NCBI GenBank assembly: GCA_029961685.1 | Contig: JARWKL010000008.1 | Coordinates: forward strand, 15,471,981 to 15,535,980 | Origin: Aristolochia californica | Taxonomy: Eukaryota; Streptophyta; Magnoliopsida; Piperales; Aristolochiaceae | DNA length: 64,000 bases | Reading direction: 5' to 3' | Shown: positions 12,720-26,650 of the stretch, in pieces | Layout: every line of letters begins with the position of its first letter | Position numbering within the stretch: position 1 is the stretch's first letter | Notes under the pieces: generated by a model | Seen by the model: only the letters and a program-made list of their open reading frames with translations | Told to the model about the DNA's origin: nothing | The model's database searches: none | Translations under genes and position numbers: made by a program

Positions 12720-15700
12720 AATTTTTAGGGATTGTAAACTCATATTAGTTTTTATATATCAGGTTTTACAATCGTCGGGAAAAGGGGTAGGTGGGGGATT
12801 TTTAACTTAGTGTTGACTCCCATTCCATATTTCATTCTTTACAAAAATATAGCTCGTTACACATGATAAATCACTTTGCAATCATCAATGATCGTTAGGT
12901 CAGCTTTTTGTAAATGGGCAAAATAATGGTTTTTTTGACTCCTGTAAATATCCCACCGCATGTTCACTTGAGAATTTAATGTTATTCTCTTTAAAAGGTT
13001 TTGATCCATTGGTAATTTGCATCTTTAACATGTTTCAAGCATGCATATCCATTTTTTAAAGCAAGTGTAGGGAAATCGTTTTCTTATAAAATTCCGAGCT
13101 ATGAGGGTTAAACTAGTGGAATTTCCCAAACTTGGATAACAAAACTTTTGTGCTCAGTTGTAGGGAGTGAAAAAATTATCTTTACTTACATTTGTTTATT
13201 GCTTTAAATTCTTTCCATGTACCAACTTTAAAATTTTCATTTTGTTGTGTTCTATTTGCCTTTTATCTCTTTCTTTTGTTGACGCGATGAAGGGAAGGTG
13301 AAAACTCAAGTTTTGATTTAAGAAAAAAGTATACATCTAAAATGAAAATTCACAACGCAAAAATGTAGGAGATAATTCCAAAAAGTTTCTGTAATTTTTT
13401 GGTATTGTAAAAGCTTTTTAGTTTTTATATATCAAGTTCTCCAATCGTCGGGAAAAGGGGGAGGCGGGAGATTTTTAACGGAGTGTTGACTCCAAATCCA
13501 TCAATCATTCGTTACAGAAATATAACCCATTAAACATGATAAATCACTTTACAATTATTTATGATCGTTAGGTCAGCTTTTTGTAAATAGGCAAAATAAA
13601 GGCTTGTTTGACTCGGGTAAATATCCCACCGCACGTTCACTTGAGAAGTTAATGTTATTCTCTTCAAAAGGTTAAGATCCATAGGTCAATTGCATCTTTA
13701 ACATGTTTCAAGCATGCCTATCCATTTTTTAAAACATGTGTACAAAAATCTCTTTCGTATAAAATTCCGATCTATTAGGGTTGAACAAGTGGAATTTCCC
13801 AAACTTGGATAACAAAACTTTTGTGTTCATTTGTGGTGTGTGAATAAATTTTCTTTACTTAAATTTTTTTATTGGTTTAAATTCTTTCCATACATAAACC
13901 CTAAAATTTTTATTTTTTTGTGATCTATTTGTCTTTTATCTCTTTTTTTTTACGAGATGAAGGGAAAATGGAAGCCCAAGTTTTGATTTAAGAAAAAAGT
14001 ATACATCTAAAATGGAAATGCACAATGCACAATTTTAGAGAGAGATAATTTGAAAAGTGTCAGTAATTTTTAGGGATTGTAAACTCTTTTTAGTTTTTAT
14101 ATATCAGGTTTTGCAATTGTCGGGAAAAGGGGGAAGCAGGGGATTTTTAATTGAGTGTTGACTTCCAATCCATATGTCATTCCAAACAAAAACATAGCCC
14201 GTGACAGATGATAAATCATGTTACAATCATCTATGATCGTTAGGTCAACCTTTTGTTAGTGGGAAAAATAATGGCTTGTTTGACTCTGGTAAATATCCCA
14301 CTGCACGTTCACTTGAGAATTTAATGTTATTCTTTTTAAAAGGATTGGATCCATAGGTCATTTGCATCTTTAACATTTTTCAAGCATGCATATCTAGTTT
14401 TTAAAACCTGTGTAGAAAAATCTCTTTCTTTTAAAATTCGATGCTATTAGAGTTGAACTAGTGGAATTTCCAAAACTTGGATAACAAAACATTTGTGTTC
14501 ATTTGTGGTGTGTGAATAAATTTTCTTTACTTACATTTGTTTATTGTTTTAAATTCTTTCCATAAAAAAATCATAAAAGTTTCATTTTCTTGTGATCTAT
14601 TTGCCTTTTAGCCCTTTTTTTGTTTATGAGATGAAGGGAAAGTGAAAACTCAAGTTTTGATTTAAGAAAAAGTATACATCTAAAATGGAAATGCACAATG
14701 CACAAATTTAGAGAGAGATAATTCCAAAAAGTATCTGTAATTTTTAGGGATTGTAAACTCTTTTTAGTTTTTATTCATCAGGTTCTGCAAACATCGAGAA
14801 AAGGCGGAGGCGGGGGATTTTTAACAGAGTGTTGACTCCAAGTCCATAATTTATTCCTTTAAAAAATATTTCCCATTGCGCATGATAAATCACTTTACAA
14901 TCATCTATGATCGTTTGGTCAGCTTTTTGTAAATGGGCAAAATAATGGCTTGTTTGACTCCGGTAAATATCCCACCGCACGTTCACTTGAGAATTTAATG
15001 TTATTCACATTAAAAGTTTTGGATCCTTTGGTAATTTGCATCTTTAACACATTTCAAGCATGCATATCTCTTTTTTAAACCTTTTGTAGAGAAATCATTT
15101 TCTCATAAAATTCCGAGCTATGAGGATTAAACTAGTGCAATTTCCCAAACTTGGATAAAAAAAATTTTGTGCTCAATTGTGGGGTCTGAATAAATGATCT
15201 TTACTTACATTTATATATTAATTTAAATTCTTTCCATGTATAAACTTTAAAATTTTCATTTTGTTGTGATCTATTTGCCTTTTATCTCTTTTTTTTGTTT
15301 ACGAGAAGAAGGGAAAGTGAAAGACCAAGTTTTGATTTAAGAAAAACTGTACATCTAAAATGGAAATGGACAATGTACAAATGTAGAGAGATAATTCCAA
15401 AAAGTGTCTGTAATTTTTTGGGATTGTTAACTCTTTTCGGTTTTTATATATCAGGTTCTGCAATCGTCGAGAAAAGGGGAAGGCAGGGGATTTTTAACGG
15501 AGTGTTGACTCCCAATCCATAAGTCATTCCTTACAGAAATATAGCCCGTTACACATGATAAAATCACTTTAAATCATCTATGATTGTTAGGTCAAGTTTT
15601 TTTAAATGCGCAAAATAATGGCTTGTTTGACTCGGGTAAATATCCCAACGCACCTTTACTTGAAAATTTAATGTTATTATCTTTAAAAGGTTTGGATCCA

Positions 15701-18700
15701 TAGGCCATTTGAATCTTTAAGCATGCCTATCCATTTTTTAAAACATGTGTGGAAAAATCTCTTTTTTATAAAAATTTCGAGCTATTAGGGTTGAACTAGT
15801 GGAAATTCCCAAACTTGGATAACAAAACCATTGTGTTCATTTGTGGTGTGTGAATAAATTTTTTTTACTTACCCTTTTTTATTGCTTTAAATTATTTCCA
15901 TACATAAACCCTAAAATTTTTATTTTGTTGTGATCTATTTGCCTTTTTATCTCTTTGTATGTTTACGAGATGAAGGGAAAGTGAAAACTCAAGCTTTGAT
16001 TTAAGAAAAAAGTATACATCAAAAATGGAAATGCACAATGCACAAAAGTAGAGAGAGATAATTCCAAAAAGTATCTGTAATTTTTAGGGAATGCCAACTC
16101 CTTTTAGTTTTTCTACATCAGGTTCTACAATCGTCGGGAAAAGGGGGAGGCGGAGGATTTTTAACGGATTGTTGACTCCAAATGAATAAGTTATTCCTTA
16201 CAGAAATATAGCCCGTTACACAAGATAAATCACTTTAAAATCATCTATGATCATTAGGTCAACTTTTTGTAAATAGGCAAAATAATGACTTGTTTACCTC
16301 AGTTAAATATCCCACCGCACGTTCACTTGGGAATTTAATGTTGTTCTCTTTAAAAAGTTTGGATCCATAGGTAATTTGCATCTTTAACATTTTTCAAGCA
16401 TGCCTATCCATTCTTTAAAACATGTGTCGAAAAATCTCTTTCTTATGAAATTCCGAGCTATTAGGGTTGAACTAGTGGAATTTCCCAAACTTGGATAACA
16501 AAACTTTTGTGTTCATTTGTGGTGTGTGAATAAATTTTATTTACTTACATTTATTTATTGCTTTAAATTATTTCCATTCATAAACTCTAAAATTTTAATT
16601 TTGTTGTGATCTATTTGCCTTTTATCTCTTTTTTTGTTTACGAGATGAAGGGAAAATGAAAACTCAAGTTTGTATTTAAAAAAAAAGTATACATCTAAAA
16701 TGGAAATGCACAATGCACAAATGAAGAGAGAGAGATAATTCCAAAAAGTGACTGTAATTTTAGGGATTGTAAACTTTTATTAGTTTTTATATAACAAGTT
16801 TTGCAATCGTCGGGAAAAGGGGGAGGCAGGGGATTTTTAACTAAGTATTGACTCAAAATCCATAAGTAATTCCTTACAAAAATATAGACCGTTACACGTG
16901 ATAAATCACTTTCCAATCATCTATGATCGTTAGGTCAGATTATTGTAAATGGGAAAAATAAAGGCTTGACTGATTCGGGAAAATATCCCACCGCACGTTC
17001 ACTTGAGAATTTTATGTTATTATCATTAAAAGGTTTGGATCCATAGGTCATTTGCATCTTTAACATGTTTCTAGCTTGCATATCCATTTTTGGAAACAAG
17101 TGTAGAGAAATCATTTTCTATTAAAATTCCGAGCTATTAGGGTTGAACTAGTGGAATTTCCCAAAGTTGGATAACAAAACTTTTGTACACATTTGTGGTG
17201 TGTGAATAAATTATCTTTACTTACATTTGTTTATTGCTTTAAATTCTTTCCACACATAAACTTTACAATTTTCATTTTGTTGTGATCTATTTGCCTTTTA
17301 TCTCTTTTTTTGTTTACGAGATGAAGGGAAAGTGAAAACTCATGTTTTCATTTAAGAAAAAAGTGTACATCTAAAATGGAAATCCACAATGCACAAATGT
17401 AGAGTGAGTTACTTCCCAAACGTGTCTGTAGTTTTTAAGGATTGTAAACTCTTTTTACTTTTTATATATCAGGTTCTGTAATTGTCATGAAAAGGGGGAG
17501 GCGGGAGATTTTTAACGGAGTGTTGACACCCAATCAATAAGTCATTCCTTACAAAAATATAACCTATTATGCATGATAAATTACTTTACATTCATCTATG
17601 ATCATTAGGTCAGCTTCTTCAAAATGGGCAAAATAATGGCTTGTTTCACTCGGGTAAATTTCCCAACGCATGTTCACTTGAGAATTTAATGTTATTATCT
17701 ATAAAAGGTTTGGATCCATAGGTCACTTTCATCTTTAACATGTTTCAAGCATGCCTATCCATATTTTAAGACGTGTAGAAAAATCTCTTTCTTATAAAAT
17801 TCCAAGCTATTAGGGTTGAACTAGTCGAATATCCCAAACTCGGATAACAAAACTTTTGTGTTCATTTGTGGTGTGTGAATAAATTTTCTTTAATTACATT
17901 CGTTGTAGCTTTAAATTCTATCCATGCATATTCTCTAAAATTTTCATTTTGTTGTGATCTATTTGCCTTTTATCTCTTTTTTTGTTTACAAGATGAAAGG
18001 GAAGTGACAACTCTAGTTTTGATTTAAGACAACAGTATACATCTAAAATGCAAATGCACAATGCACAAATGCAGAAAGAGATAATTCCAAAAAAGTGTCT
18101 GTAATTTTTAGAGATTGTAAACTCTTTTTAGTTTTTATATATCAGGTTCTTCAATAATCGGGAAGATGGGGAGGCGGGGGATTTTTAAATGAGTGTTGAC
18201 TCCCAATCCATAATTCATTCCTTACAAAACTATAGCCCGTTTTCAATCATCAATGATCGTTACGTCAGCTTTTTGTAAATGGGCAAAATAATGGCTTGTT
18301 TGACTCGGGTAAATATCCCAATGCACGTTCACTTGAGAATATAATGTTATTATCTTTAAAAGGTTTGGATCCATAGGTCATTTGCATCTTTAACATGTTC
18401 CAAGCATGCCTATCCATTTTATTAAACATGTGTAGAAAAATCTCTTTCTTATAAAATTCTAAGCTATTAGGGTTGATCTAGTGGAATTTCCAAAACTAGG
18501 ATAACGAAAATTTTGTGTTCATTTGTGGTGCGTGAATAAATTTTCTTTAATTATATTTTTTATTACTTTTAATTCTTTCCATACATAAACCATAATTTTT
18601 TCATTTTGTTGTGATCTTTTTGCCTTATATCTCTTTTTTTATTTACGAGATGAAGGGCAACTGAAAACTCAAGTTTTGATTTATCAAAAAATTATACATC

Positions 18701-18770
18701 TAAAATGGAAATACATGATACACAAATTTAGAAAGAGAAAATTCCAAAAAATTGTCTGTTATTTTTAGGG
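12720..18770 (+). repeat. Array section 3: trimeric higher-order repeat, period ~2.02 kb
   Basis: Anchors lie at 13002, 13675, 14347, 15021, 15694, 16361, 17037, 17712 and 18367. Type J, with GTAGAGAAATC or GTAGGGAAATC, TTTTGTGCTCA or similar, ATTATCTTTAC and AACTTTAAAATT, occurs at 12.7-13.4, 14.7-15.4 and 16.75-17.4 kb. Its private site falls at about 13,067, 15,086 and 17,102, so the spacings are 2,019 and 2,016 bp, three monomers each. Each J is followed by a K monomer carrying TTTTTAACGGAGTG, in two of three cases with TTACAGAAATATA. The third member is less constant. Confidence 0.78.
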
Positions 18771-21700
18771 ATTGTAAACTCTTTTTAGTTTTTATATATC
18801 AGGTTCTGCAATCGTCGGGAAAACGGGGAGGCAGCGGATTTTTAACTGAGTGTTGACTTCCAATCCAGAAGTCATTCCTTACAAAAATATAGGCCGTTAT
18901 GCATGATAAATTAATTTACAATCTTCTATGCTCATCGAGGTCAGTTTTTTGTAAATACGCAAAATAATGGCAAGTTTGATTCGAGTAAATATCCCACCGA
19001 TCGTTCACTTGAGAATTTAATGTTATTATGTTTAAAAGGTTTGGATCCATAGGTCATTTGCATCTTTAAAATTTTTCAAGTATGCATATCCATTTTTTAA
19101 AACAAGTGTAGAAAAATCTCTTTCTTATAAGATTCCGAGCTATTAGAGTTGAACTAGTGGAATTTACCAAACTTGGATAACAAAAATTTTGTGTTCATTT
19201 GTGGTGTGTGAATAAATTTTCTTTACTTAAATTTTTTTATTGGTTTAAATTTTTTCCGTGCATAAACTCTAAAATTTTCATTTTGTTGTGATCTATTTGC
19301 CTTTTCTCTCTTTTTTTGTTTACGAGATGAAGGGAAAGTGAAAACACAAGTTTTGATTTAAGAAAAAAGTATACATCTTAAATAGAAATGCACAATGCAC
19401 AAATGTAGAGAGAGATAAATCATAAAATTGTCTGTAATTTTTTAGGGATTGTAAACTCTTTTTAGTTTTTATATATCATGTTTTGCAATCGTCGGGAAAA
19501 GGGGGAACTGGGGGAATTTTCACTGAGTGTTGACTCCTAATCCATAAGTCATTCCTTAAAAAAAAAAGTAGCTTGCTACGCATGATAAATCACTTTACAA
19601 TCATCTATGAGCGTTACGTTAGCTTTTTGTAAAAGGTCATAATAATGGCTTGTTTGACTCGGGCAAATATCCAACCGCATGTTCACTTGAGAATTTAATG
19701 GTACTCTTTGTAAAAATTTCGGATCCATAGGTCAATTGCATCTTTAACATGTTTCAAGCATGCATATCCATTTTTTAAAACATGTGAAGAAAAATCTCTT
19801 TCTTATAAAATTCTGAGCTATTATAACATGTGATCTATTTGCCTTTTATCTATTTTTTATTTATGAGATGAAGGGAAAGTGAAAATCAAGTTTTGATTTA
19901 AGAAAAAAGTTTACATCTAAAATGGAAATGCACAATGCACAAATTTATAGAGAGATAATTCCAAAAAGTGTCTATAATTTTATGGGATTGTAAACACTTT
20001 TTAGTTTTTATATATCAGATTTTGCAATCGTCAGGAAAAGGGGGAGATGGGGGACTTTTAATTGAGAGTTGACTCCCAGTCCATAAGTCATTCCTTACAA
20101 AAATATATCCCGTTACGCATGATAAATCACTTTACAATCATCTATGATCGTTAGGTCAGCTTTTTGTAAATGGTCAAACAAATGGCTTGTTTGACTCGGG
20201 CAAATATCCCACCGCACATTCACTTGAGAATTTAATGTTATTCTCTTTAAAAGGTTTGAATCCATAAGTCATTTGCATCTTTAACATGTTTCAAGCATGC
20301 ATATCCATTTTTTAAATCATGTGTAGAAAAATCTCTTTCTTATAAAATTTCGTGCTTTTTGGGTTGAACCAGTGGAATTTCCAAAACTTGGATAACAAAA
20401 CTTTTATGTTCATTTGTGGTGTGTGAATAAATTTTTTTACTTACATTTGTATATTGCTTTAAATTCTTTCTATACATAAAATCTAAAATTTTCATTTTGT
20501 TCAGATCTATTTGCCATTAATCTCCTTTTTTGTGTTATCGAGATGAAGGGAAAGTGATAAATCAAGTTTGTATTTAAGAAAAAAGTGTATATCTAAAATG
20601 GAAATGCACAATGCACAAATGTAGAGAGAGATAATTCCAAAAAGTGTCAGTAATTTTTAGGGATTGTGAACTCTTTTAATTTTTATATATCAGGTTCTGC
20701 AAAGGTTGGGAAAAGGGGGAGGCAAGGGATTTTTACCTGAGGTTTGACTCCCAATCCAAAAGTCAATCCTTATAAAAACATAGCCCGTTACACATAATAA
20801 ATCACTTTACAATCATCTATGATCGATAGGTCAGCTTTTTGTAAATGGGAAAAATAATATATTGTTTGACTCTGGTAAATATCGCACCGCACGTTCACTT
20901 GAGAATTTAATGTTAATCTCTTTAAAAGGTTTTGATCCATAGGTCATTTGAATCTTTAAAATGTTTCAAGCATGCATATACATTTTTTAAAACAAGTGTA
21001 GAAAAATCTCTTTCTTATAAAATTCTGAGAAATTAGGGTTGAACTAGTGGAATTTCCCAAACTTCGATAACAAAACTTTTGTGTTCATTTGTGGTGGGTG
21101 AAGAAATTTTCGTTACTTACGTTTGTTTATTGCTTTAAATTCTTCCCATTGATAAACTCTAAAATTTTCATTTTGTTGTGATCTATTTGCCTTGTATCTC
21201 TTTTTTTGTTTACGAGATGAAGGAAAAGTGAAAACTCAAGTTTTGATTTAAGAAAAAAGTATACATCTAAAAAGGAAATGCACAATGCACAAATGTAGAG
21301 AGATAATTCAAAAAAGTTTATGTAATTTTTATGGATTGTAAACTCTTTTTTGTTTTTATATATCAGGTTGTGCAATCTTCGGGAAAAGGGGGTAGCGAGG
21401 GATTTTTAACTGAGTATTGACTCCCAATCAATAAGTCATTCCTTATAAAAATATAGTATGTTACGCATGATAAATCACTTTACAATCATCTATGATTGAT
21501 AGGTCAACTTTTGGTAATGGGCAAAATAAATGATTGTTTGATTCGGGTAATTATCCCATCGCAAGTTCACTTGAGAATTTAATGTTATTCACTTTAAATG
21601 TTTTTGGATCCATAGGTCATTTGCATATTTAACATGTTGCAAGCATGCCTATCCATTTATTAAAACATGTGAAGAAAATATCTTACTTATAAAATTCCGT

Positions 21701-22000
21701 GCTATTAGGGTTGAACTAGTGGAATTTCCCAAACATGGATAGTAAAACTTTTGTGTTCATTTGCGGTGTGTGAATAAATTTTCTTTACTTACATTTTTTT
21801 ATTGCTTTAAATTCTTTCCGAACATTAACCCAAAAATTTCAATTTTGTTGTGATCTATTTGCCTTTTATCTCTTTTTTTGTTTACGAGATGAAGGGAAAG
21901 TGAAAACTGAGGTTTTGATTTAAGAAAAAGTATACATCTAAAATGGAAATGCACAATGCACAAATGTAGAGAGAGATATCTCAGAAAAGTGTCTGTAAGT
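18770..22000 (+). repeat. Array section 4: loosely ordered monomers
   Basis: Anchors lie at 19043, 19721, 20258, 20933 and 21606. No clear higher-order period was found. The monomer starting near 19.43 kb has D-type features (TTTTCACTGAGTG followed by CTCCTAATCC), which are common from 22.6 kb onward. The 19,721-20,258 interval is about 130 bp short because of an internal deletion. The spacing elsewhere is normal. Confidence 0.7.
19800..19840 (+). other. Deletion junction, about 130 bp lost
   Basis: GAGCTATTA joins to TAACATGTGATCTATT. The conserved block from AGGGTTGAACTAG to the T-rich stretch before GTGATCTATTTGCC is absent, and the box-to-box distance is only 537 bp (19,721-20,258). Confidence 0.88.
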
Positions 22001-25000
22001 TTTATGGATTGTAAACTCTTTTTAGTTTTTATATATCAGGTTCTGTAGTCGAAGGGAAAAGGGGGAGGCGGGGAATTTTTAACTGAGTGTTGACTCCCAA
22101 TCCATCAGTCTTTCCATGCAAAAATATAGCCTGTTACGCATGATAAATCACTTGACAATCACTTATGATCGTTAGGTTAGCTTTTTGTAAATGGGCAAAA
22201 TAATGGCTTGTTTCACTCGAGTAAATATCCTATCGCACGTTCACTTGAGAATTTAAAGTTATTATCATTAAAAGGTTTGGATCCATAGATCATTTGCATC
22301 TGTAACTTGTTTCAAGCATGCATATCCATTTTTTAAAACATATGTAGAAAAATCTCTTTCTTATAAAATTCTGAGCTATTAGAGTTGAACTAGTGGAATT
22401 TTCCAAACTTGGATAACAAAACTTTTGTGTTCATTTGAGGTGTGTAAATAAATTTTCTTTACATACTTCTGTTTATTTATTTTAATTTTTCCATACATAA
22501 AGTCAAAAATGTTCATTTCGTTGTGATCTATTTGCCTTTTATATCTTTTTCTGTTTACGAGATGAAGGGAAAGTGAAAACTCAAGTTTTGATTTAAGAAA
22601 AGTGGATACATCTTGAATAGTAATGCACAATGCACAAATGTAGAGAGCGATAATTCATAAAAGTGTCTGTAATTTTGTAGGGACTGTAAACTCTTTTTAA
22701 TGTTTATATATCAAGTTCTGCAATCGTAGGGAAAAGGGGGAGGCGAGGGAATTTTCACTGAGTGTTGACTCCTAATCCATAAGTCATTCCTTACAAAAAT
22801 ATAGCCCGTTACACATGATAAATCACTTTACAATCTTCTATGATCGTTAGATCTTCTTTGTGTAAATGTGCAAATGAATGGCCTTTTTGACTAGGGTAAA
22901 TATCTCACGTCATGTTCACTTTAGAATTTCATGTTATTCTCTTTAAAAAGTTTGGATCCATAGGTTATTTGCATCTTTAACTTGTTTCATGCATGCCTAT
23001 CGATTTTTTCAAACATACGTAGAAAAATCTCTTTCTTATAAAATTTCGGGCTATTAGAATTGAACTAGTGGACTTTCCAAAACTTGGATAACAAAACTTT
23101 TGTGTTCATTTGTGGTGTGTGAATAAATTTTCTTTACTTACATTTGTTTATTTATTTTAATTTTTCCATACATAAATTCTAAAAATTTCATTTTGTTGTG
23201 ATCTATTTGCCTTTTTTATCTTTTTTTGTTTACGAGATGAAGGGAAAGTGAAAACTCAAGTTTTGATTTAAGAAAAAAGTATACATCTTGGACAAAAATG
23301 CACAAATGTAGAGAGCGATAATTCATAAAAGTGTCTGTAATTTTGTAGGGATTGTAAATTCTTTTTAGTTTTTATATATCAAGTTCTGCAATCGTCGGGA
23401 AAAGGGGGAGGCGAGGGAATTTTCACTGAGTGTTGACTCCTAACCCATAAGTCATTCCTTACAAAAATATAGCCCGTTATACATGATAAATCACTTTACA
23501 ATCTTCTATGATCGTTAGGTCTGCTTTTTGTAAATGTGCAAATGAATGGCCTTTTTTACTAGGGTAAATATCCCTCCTCACGTTCACTTTAGAATTTAAT
23601 GTTATTCTCTTTAAAAAGTTTGGATCCATAGGTTATTTGGATCTTTAACTTGTTTCATGCATGCCTATCGATTTTTTAAAACATACGTAGAAAAATCTTT
23701 CTTATAAAATTCCGAGCTATTAGAATTGAACTAGTGGACTTTCCCAAACTTGGACAACAAAACTTTTGTGTTCATATGTGGTGTGTGAATAAATTTTCTT
23801 TACTTACATTTGTTTATTTATTTTAATTTCTCCATACATAAACTCTAAAAATTTCATTTTGTTGTGATCTATTTGCCTTTTTTATCTTTTTTTTGTTTAT
23901 GAGATGAAGGGAAAGTGAAAACTCAAGTTTTGATTTAAGAAAAAAGTATACATCTTGGACAGAAATGCACAATGCACAAATGAAGAGAGAGATAATTCAT
24001 AAAAGTGTCTATAATTTTTTAGGGATTGTAAACTCTTTTTAGTGTTTATATATAAAGTTCTGCAATCGTCGGGAAAAGGGGGAGGCGGGGGAATTTTTTC
24101 TGAATGTTGACTCCTAATCCATAAGTCATTCCATACAAAAATATAGCCCGTTACACATGATAAATCACTTTACAATCATCTATGATCGTTAGGTCTGCTT
24201 TTTGTAAATGTGCAAACGAATGGATTTTTTGACTTGGGTAAATATCCCACCACACTTTCACTTGAGAAATTCATGTTATTCTCTTTAAAAGGTTTGGATT
24301 CATAGGTCATTTGCATCTTTACCATGTGTTAAGCATGCATATCCATTTTTTAAAACATGTGTAGAAAAATCTCTTTCTTATAAAATTCCGGGCAATTAGG
24401 GTTGAACTAGTTGAATTTCCCAAACTTGGATAACAAAACTTTTGTGTTCATTTGTGGTGTGTGAATAAATTTTCATTACTTACATTTGTTAATTTCTTTA
24501 AATTCTTTCCATTCATAAACTCTAAAATTTTCATTTTGTTGTGATCTATTTGCCTTTTATCCCTTTTGTTGTTTTCGAGATGAAAGCAAAGTGAAAACTC
24601 AAGTTTTGATTTAAGAAAAATGTATACATCTAAAAAGGAAATCCACAATGCACCAATGTAGAGAGAGATAGTTCAAAAAATTTTTGGTAATTTTGAAGGA
24701 CTGTAAACTCTTTTTAGTTTTTATATATAGTCGGGAAAAGGGGGAGGCAGGGGATTTTCAACTGAGTGTTGACTCCCAATCCATAAATCATTCCTTAAAA
24801 AAATATAGCCCATTACGCATGATAAATCACTTTGCAATCATCTATGATCGATGGGTCAGCTTTTGGTAAATGGGCAAAATAATGGATTGTTTGACTCGGG
24901 TAAATATCCCACTGCACGTTCACGTGAGAATTTAATGTTATTCTCTTTAAAAGGTTTGGATCCATAGGTCATTTTCATCTTGAACTTGTTTCATGCATGC

Positions 25001-26650
25001 CTATCGATTTTTTAACACATATGTAGAAAAATCTCTTTCTTCTAAAATTCTGAGCTATTAGGGATGAACTAATGGAATTTCCCAAACTTGGATAACAAAA
25101 CTTTTGTGTTCATTTGTGGTGTGTGAATAATTTTTTTTTACTTACATTTGTTTATTTATTTAAACTCTTTCCATTCATAAACCATAAAATTTTCATTTTG
25201 CTATGATCTATTTGCCTTTTATCTCTTTCTTTGTTTTGGAGAGGAAGGGAAAATGAAAACTCAAGTTTTTATTTAAGAAAAAAGTAGACATCTAAAATGG
25301 AAATGCACAATGTACAAATGTAGAGAAAGATATTTCCAAAAAGTGTCCATAATTTTTAGGGATTTTAAACTCTATTTAGTTTTTATATATCAGGTTGTGC
25401 TGTCATTGGGAAAAGGAGGAGGTGGGGTATTGACTCCCAATCCATAAGTCTTTCCATACAAAAATATATCCCATTACGCATGATAAATTACTTTACAATC
25501 AACTACGATCGTTAGGTCAGCTTTTTGTAAATGGGCAAAATAATGGCTTGTTCCATTCGGGAAAATATCCCACTGCACGTTCACTTGAGAGTTTAATGTT
25601 CTTCTCTTTAAAAGGTTTCGATCCATAGGTAATTTGAATCTTTAACTTGTTTGAAGCAGGCATATCCATTTTTTTAAAAATGGGTAGAAAAATCTCTTTC
25701 TTATAAAATTTTGAGCTATTAGAATTGAACTAGTGAAATTTCCCAAACTTGGATCACAAAACTTTTGGGTTCATTTGTGGCGTGTGAATAAATTTTCTTT
25801 ACTTACATTTGTTTATTGCTATAAATTCTTTCTATACATAAACTCTAAAATTTTCATTTTGTTGTGATCTATTTGCCTTTTATCTCTTTTTTTATTTACG
25901 AGATGAAGGGAAAGTGAAAAATCAAGTTTTGATTTAAGAAAAAAGTATACATCTTAAAAGGAAAACACAATGCACAAATGTAGAGAGAGATAATTCATAA
26001 AAGTGTCTGTATTTTTTTAAGGATTATAAACTCTTTTTGGTTTTTATATATCAAGTTTTGCAATAGTCGGGAAAAGAGGGAGGTTGGGGGATTTTTCACT
26101 GAGTGTTGACTCCTAATCCATAAGTCATTTGTTACAAAAATATAGCCCATTACGCTTGATAAATCACTTTACAATCATCTATGATCGTTACGTCAGCTTT
26201 TTTTAAAAGGGCAAACTAATGGCGTGTTTGACTCGGGTAAATATCCCACCTCATGTTCACTTGAAAATTTAATGTTATTCTCTTCAAAAGGTTTGGATCC
26301 ATAGGTCATTTGCATCTTTAACATGTTTCAAGCATGCCTATCCATCTTTTAAAACATGTGTAGAAAAATATGTTTCTTATTAAATTCTGAGCTATTAGGG
26401 ATGAAGTAGTGGAATTTCCCAAACTTGGATAACAAAACTTTTGTGTTCATATGTGGCTTGTGAATAAATTTTTTTTACTTACATTTGTTTATTTCTTTAA
26501 ATTCTATCCATATATATATCCTAAAATTTTCATTTTGTTGTGATCTATTTGCCTTTTATCTCTTTTTTTGTTTACGAGATGAAGGGAAACTAAAAAATCA
26601 AGTTTTGATTTAAGAAAAAAGTATACATCTAAAATTGAAATGCACAATGC
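22000..26650 (+). repeat. Array section 5: C and D monomer types
   Basis: Anchors lie at 22279, 22954, 23622, 24296, 24958, 25619 and 26295. Type C is marked by CCATACAAAAATAT (CCATGC in the first) and a changed CAATCA(C/A)CTATGATCG region; it occurs at about 22.0-22.6 and 25.4-26.0 kb. Type D is marked by AATTCATAAAA, TTTTCACTGAGTG or similar, and CTCCTAATCC; it occurs at about 22.64, 23.31, 23.99 and 25.99 kb. So C is followed by three D copies and later by one. Monomer 24.7-25.4 kb mixes features, including the TTGTTTCATGCATGCCTATC variant of the earlier D copies, and looks like a recombinant. Confidence 0.72.
22641..23976 (+). repeat. Recent tandem duplication of one D-type monomer
   Basis: Two adjacent monomers, 22,641-23,308 and 23,309-23,976, are far more alike than the average pair. 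Both share TAGAGAGCGATAATTCATAA, GAGGCGAGGGAATTTTCAC, AAATGAATGGCC, ACTTTAGAATT, TTTCATGCATGCCTATCG and AGTGGACTTTCC, which are rare or absent elsewhere. The offset is exactly 668 bp at the marker. This is a single-monomer duplication by unequal exchange or slippage, and it gives a local estimate of the unit length. Confidence 0.85.

Larger units (their letters stand above)
9400..12720 (+). repeat. Array section 2: alternating dimer (types H and I)
   Basis: Anchors lie at 9682, 10353, (lost near 11,005), 11651 and 12322. Monomers alternate. Type H has CAACAATGCATATCTATT and AAACTAGGATAAC (about 9.4-10.1, 10.75-11.4 and 12.05-12.7 kb; the middle one is partly deleted). Type I has GTGTGGAAAAATC, CATAAACCCTAAAA and TTTTCTTGTGATC (about 10.1-10.75 and 11.4-12.05 kb). 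The order H-I-H-I-H gives a period near 1.33 kb. The same I-H order returns at 50.0-51.3 kb. Confidence 0.78.

Noticed and set aside
20380..20400. tRNA or small RNA genes in the conserved blocks
   Set aside because: No cloverleaf, A-box/B-box pair or other RNA-gene signature was found; the blocks are repeated in all monomers.
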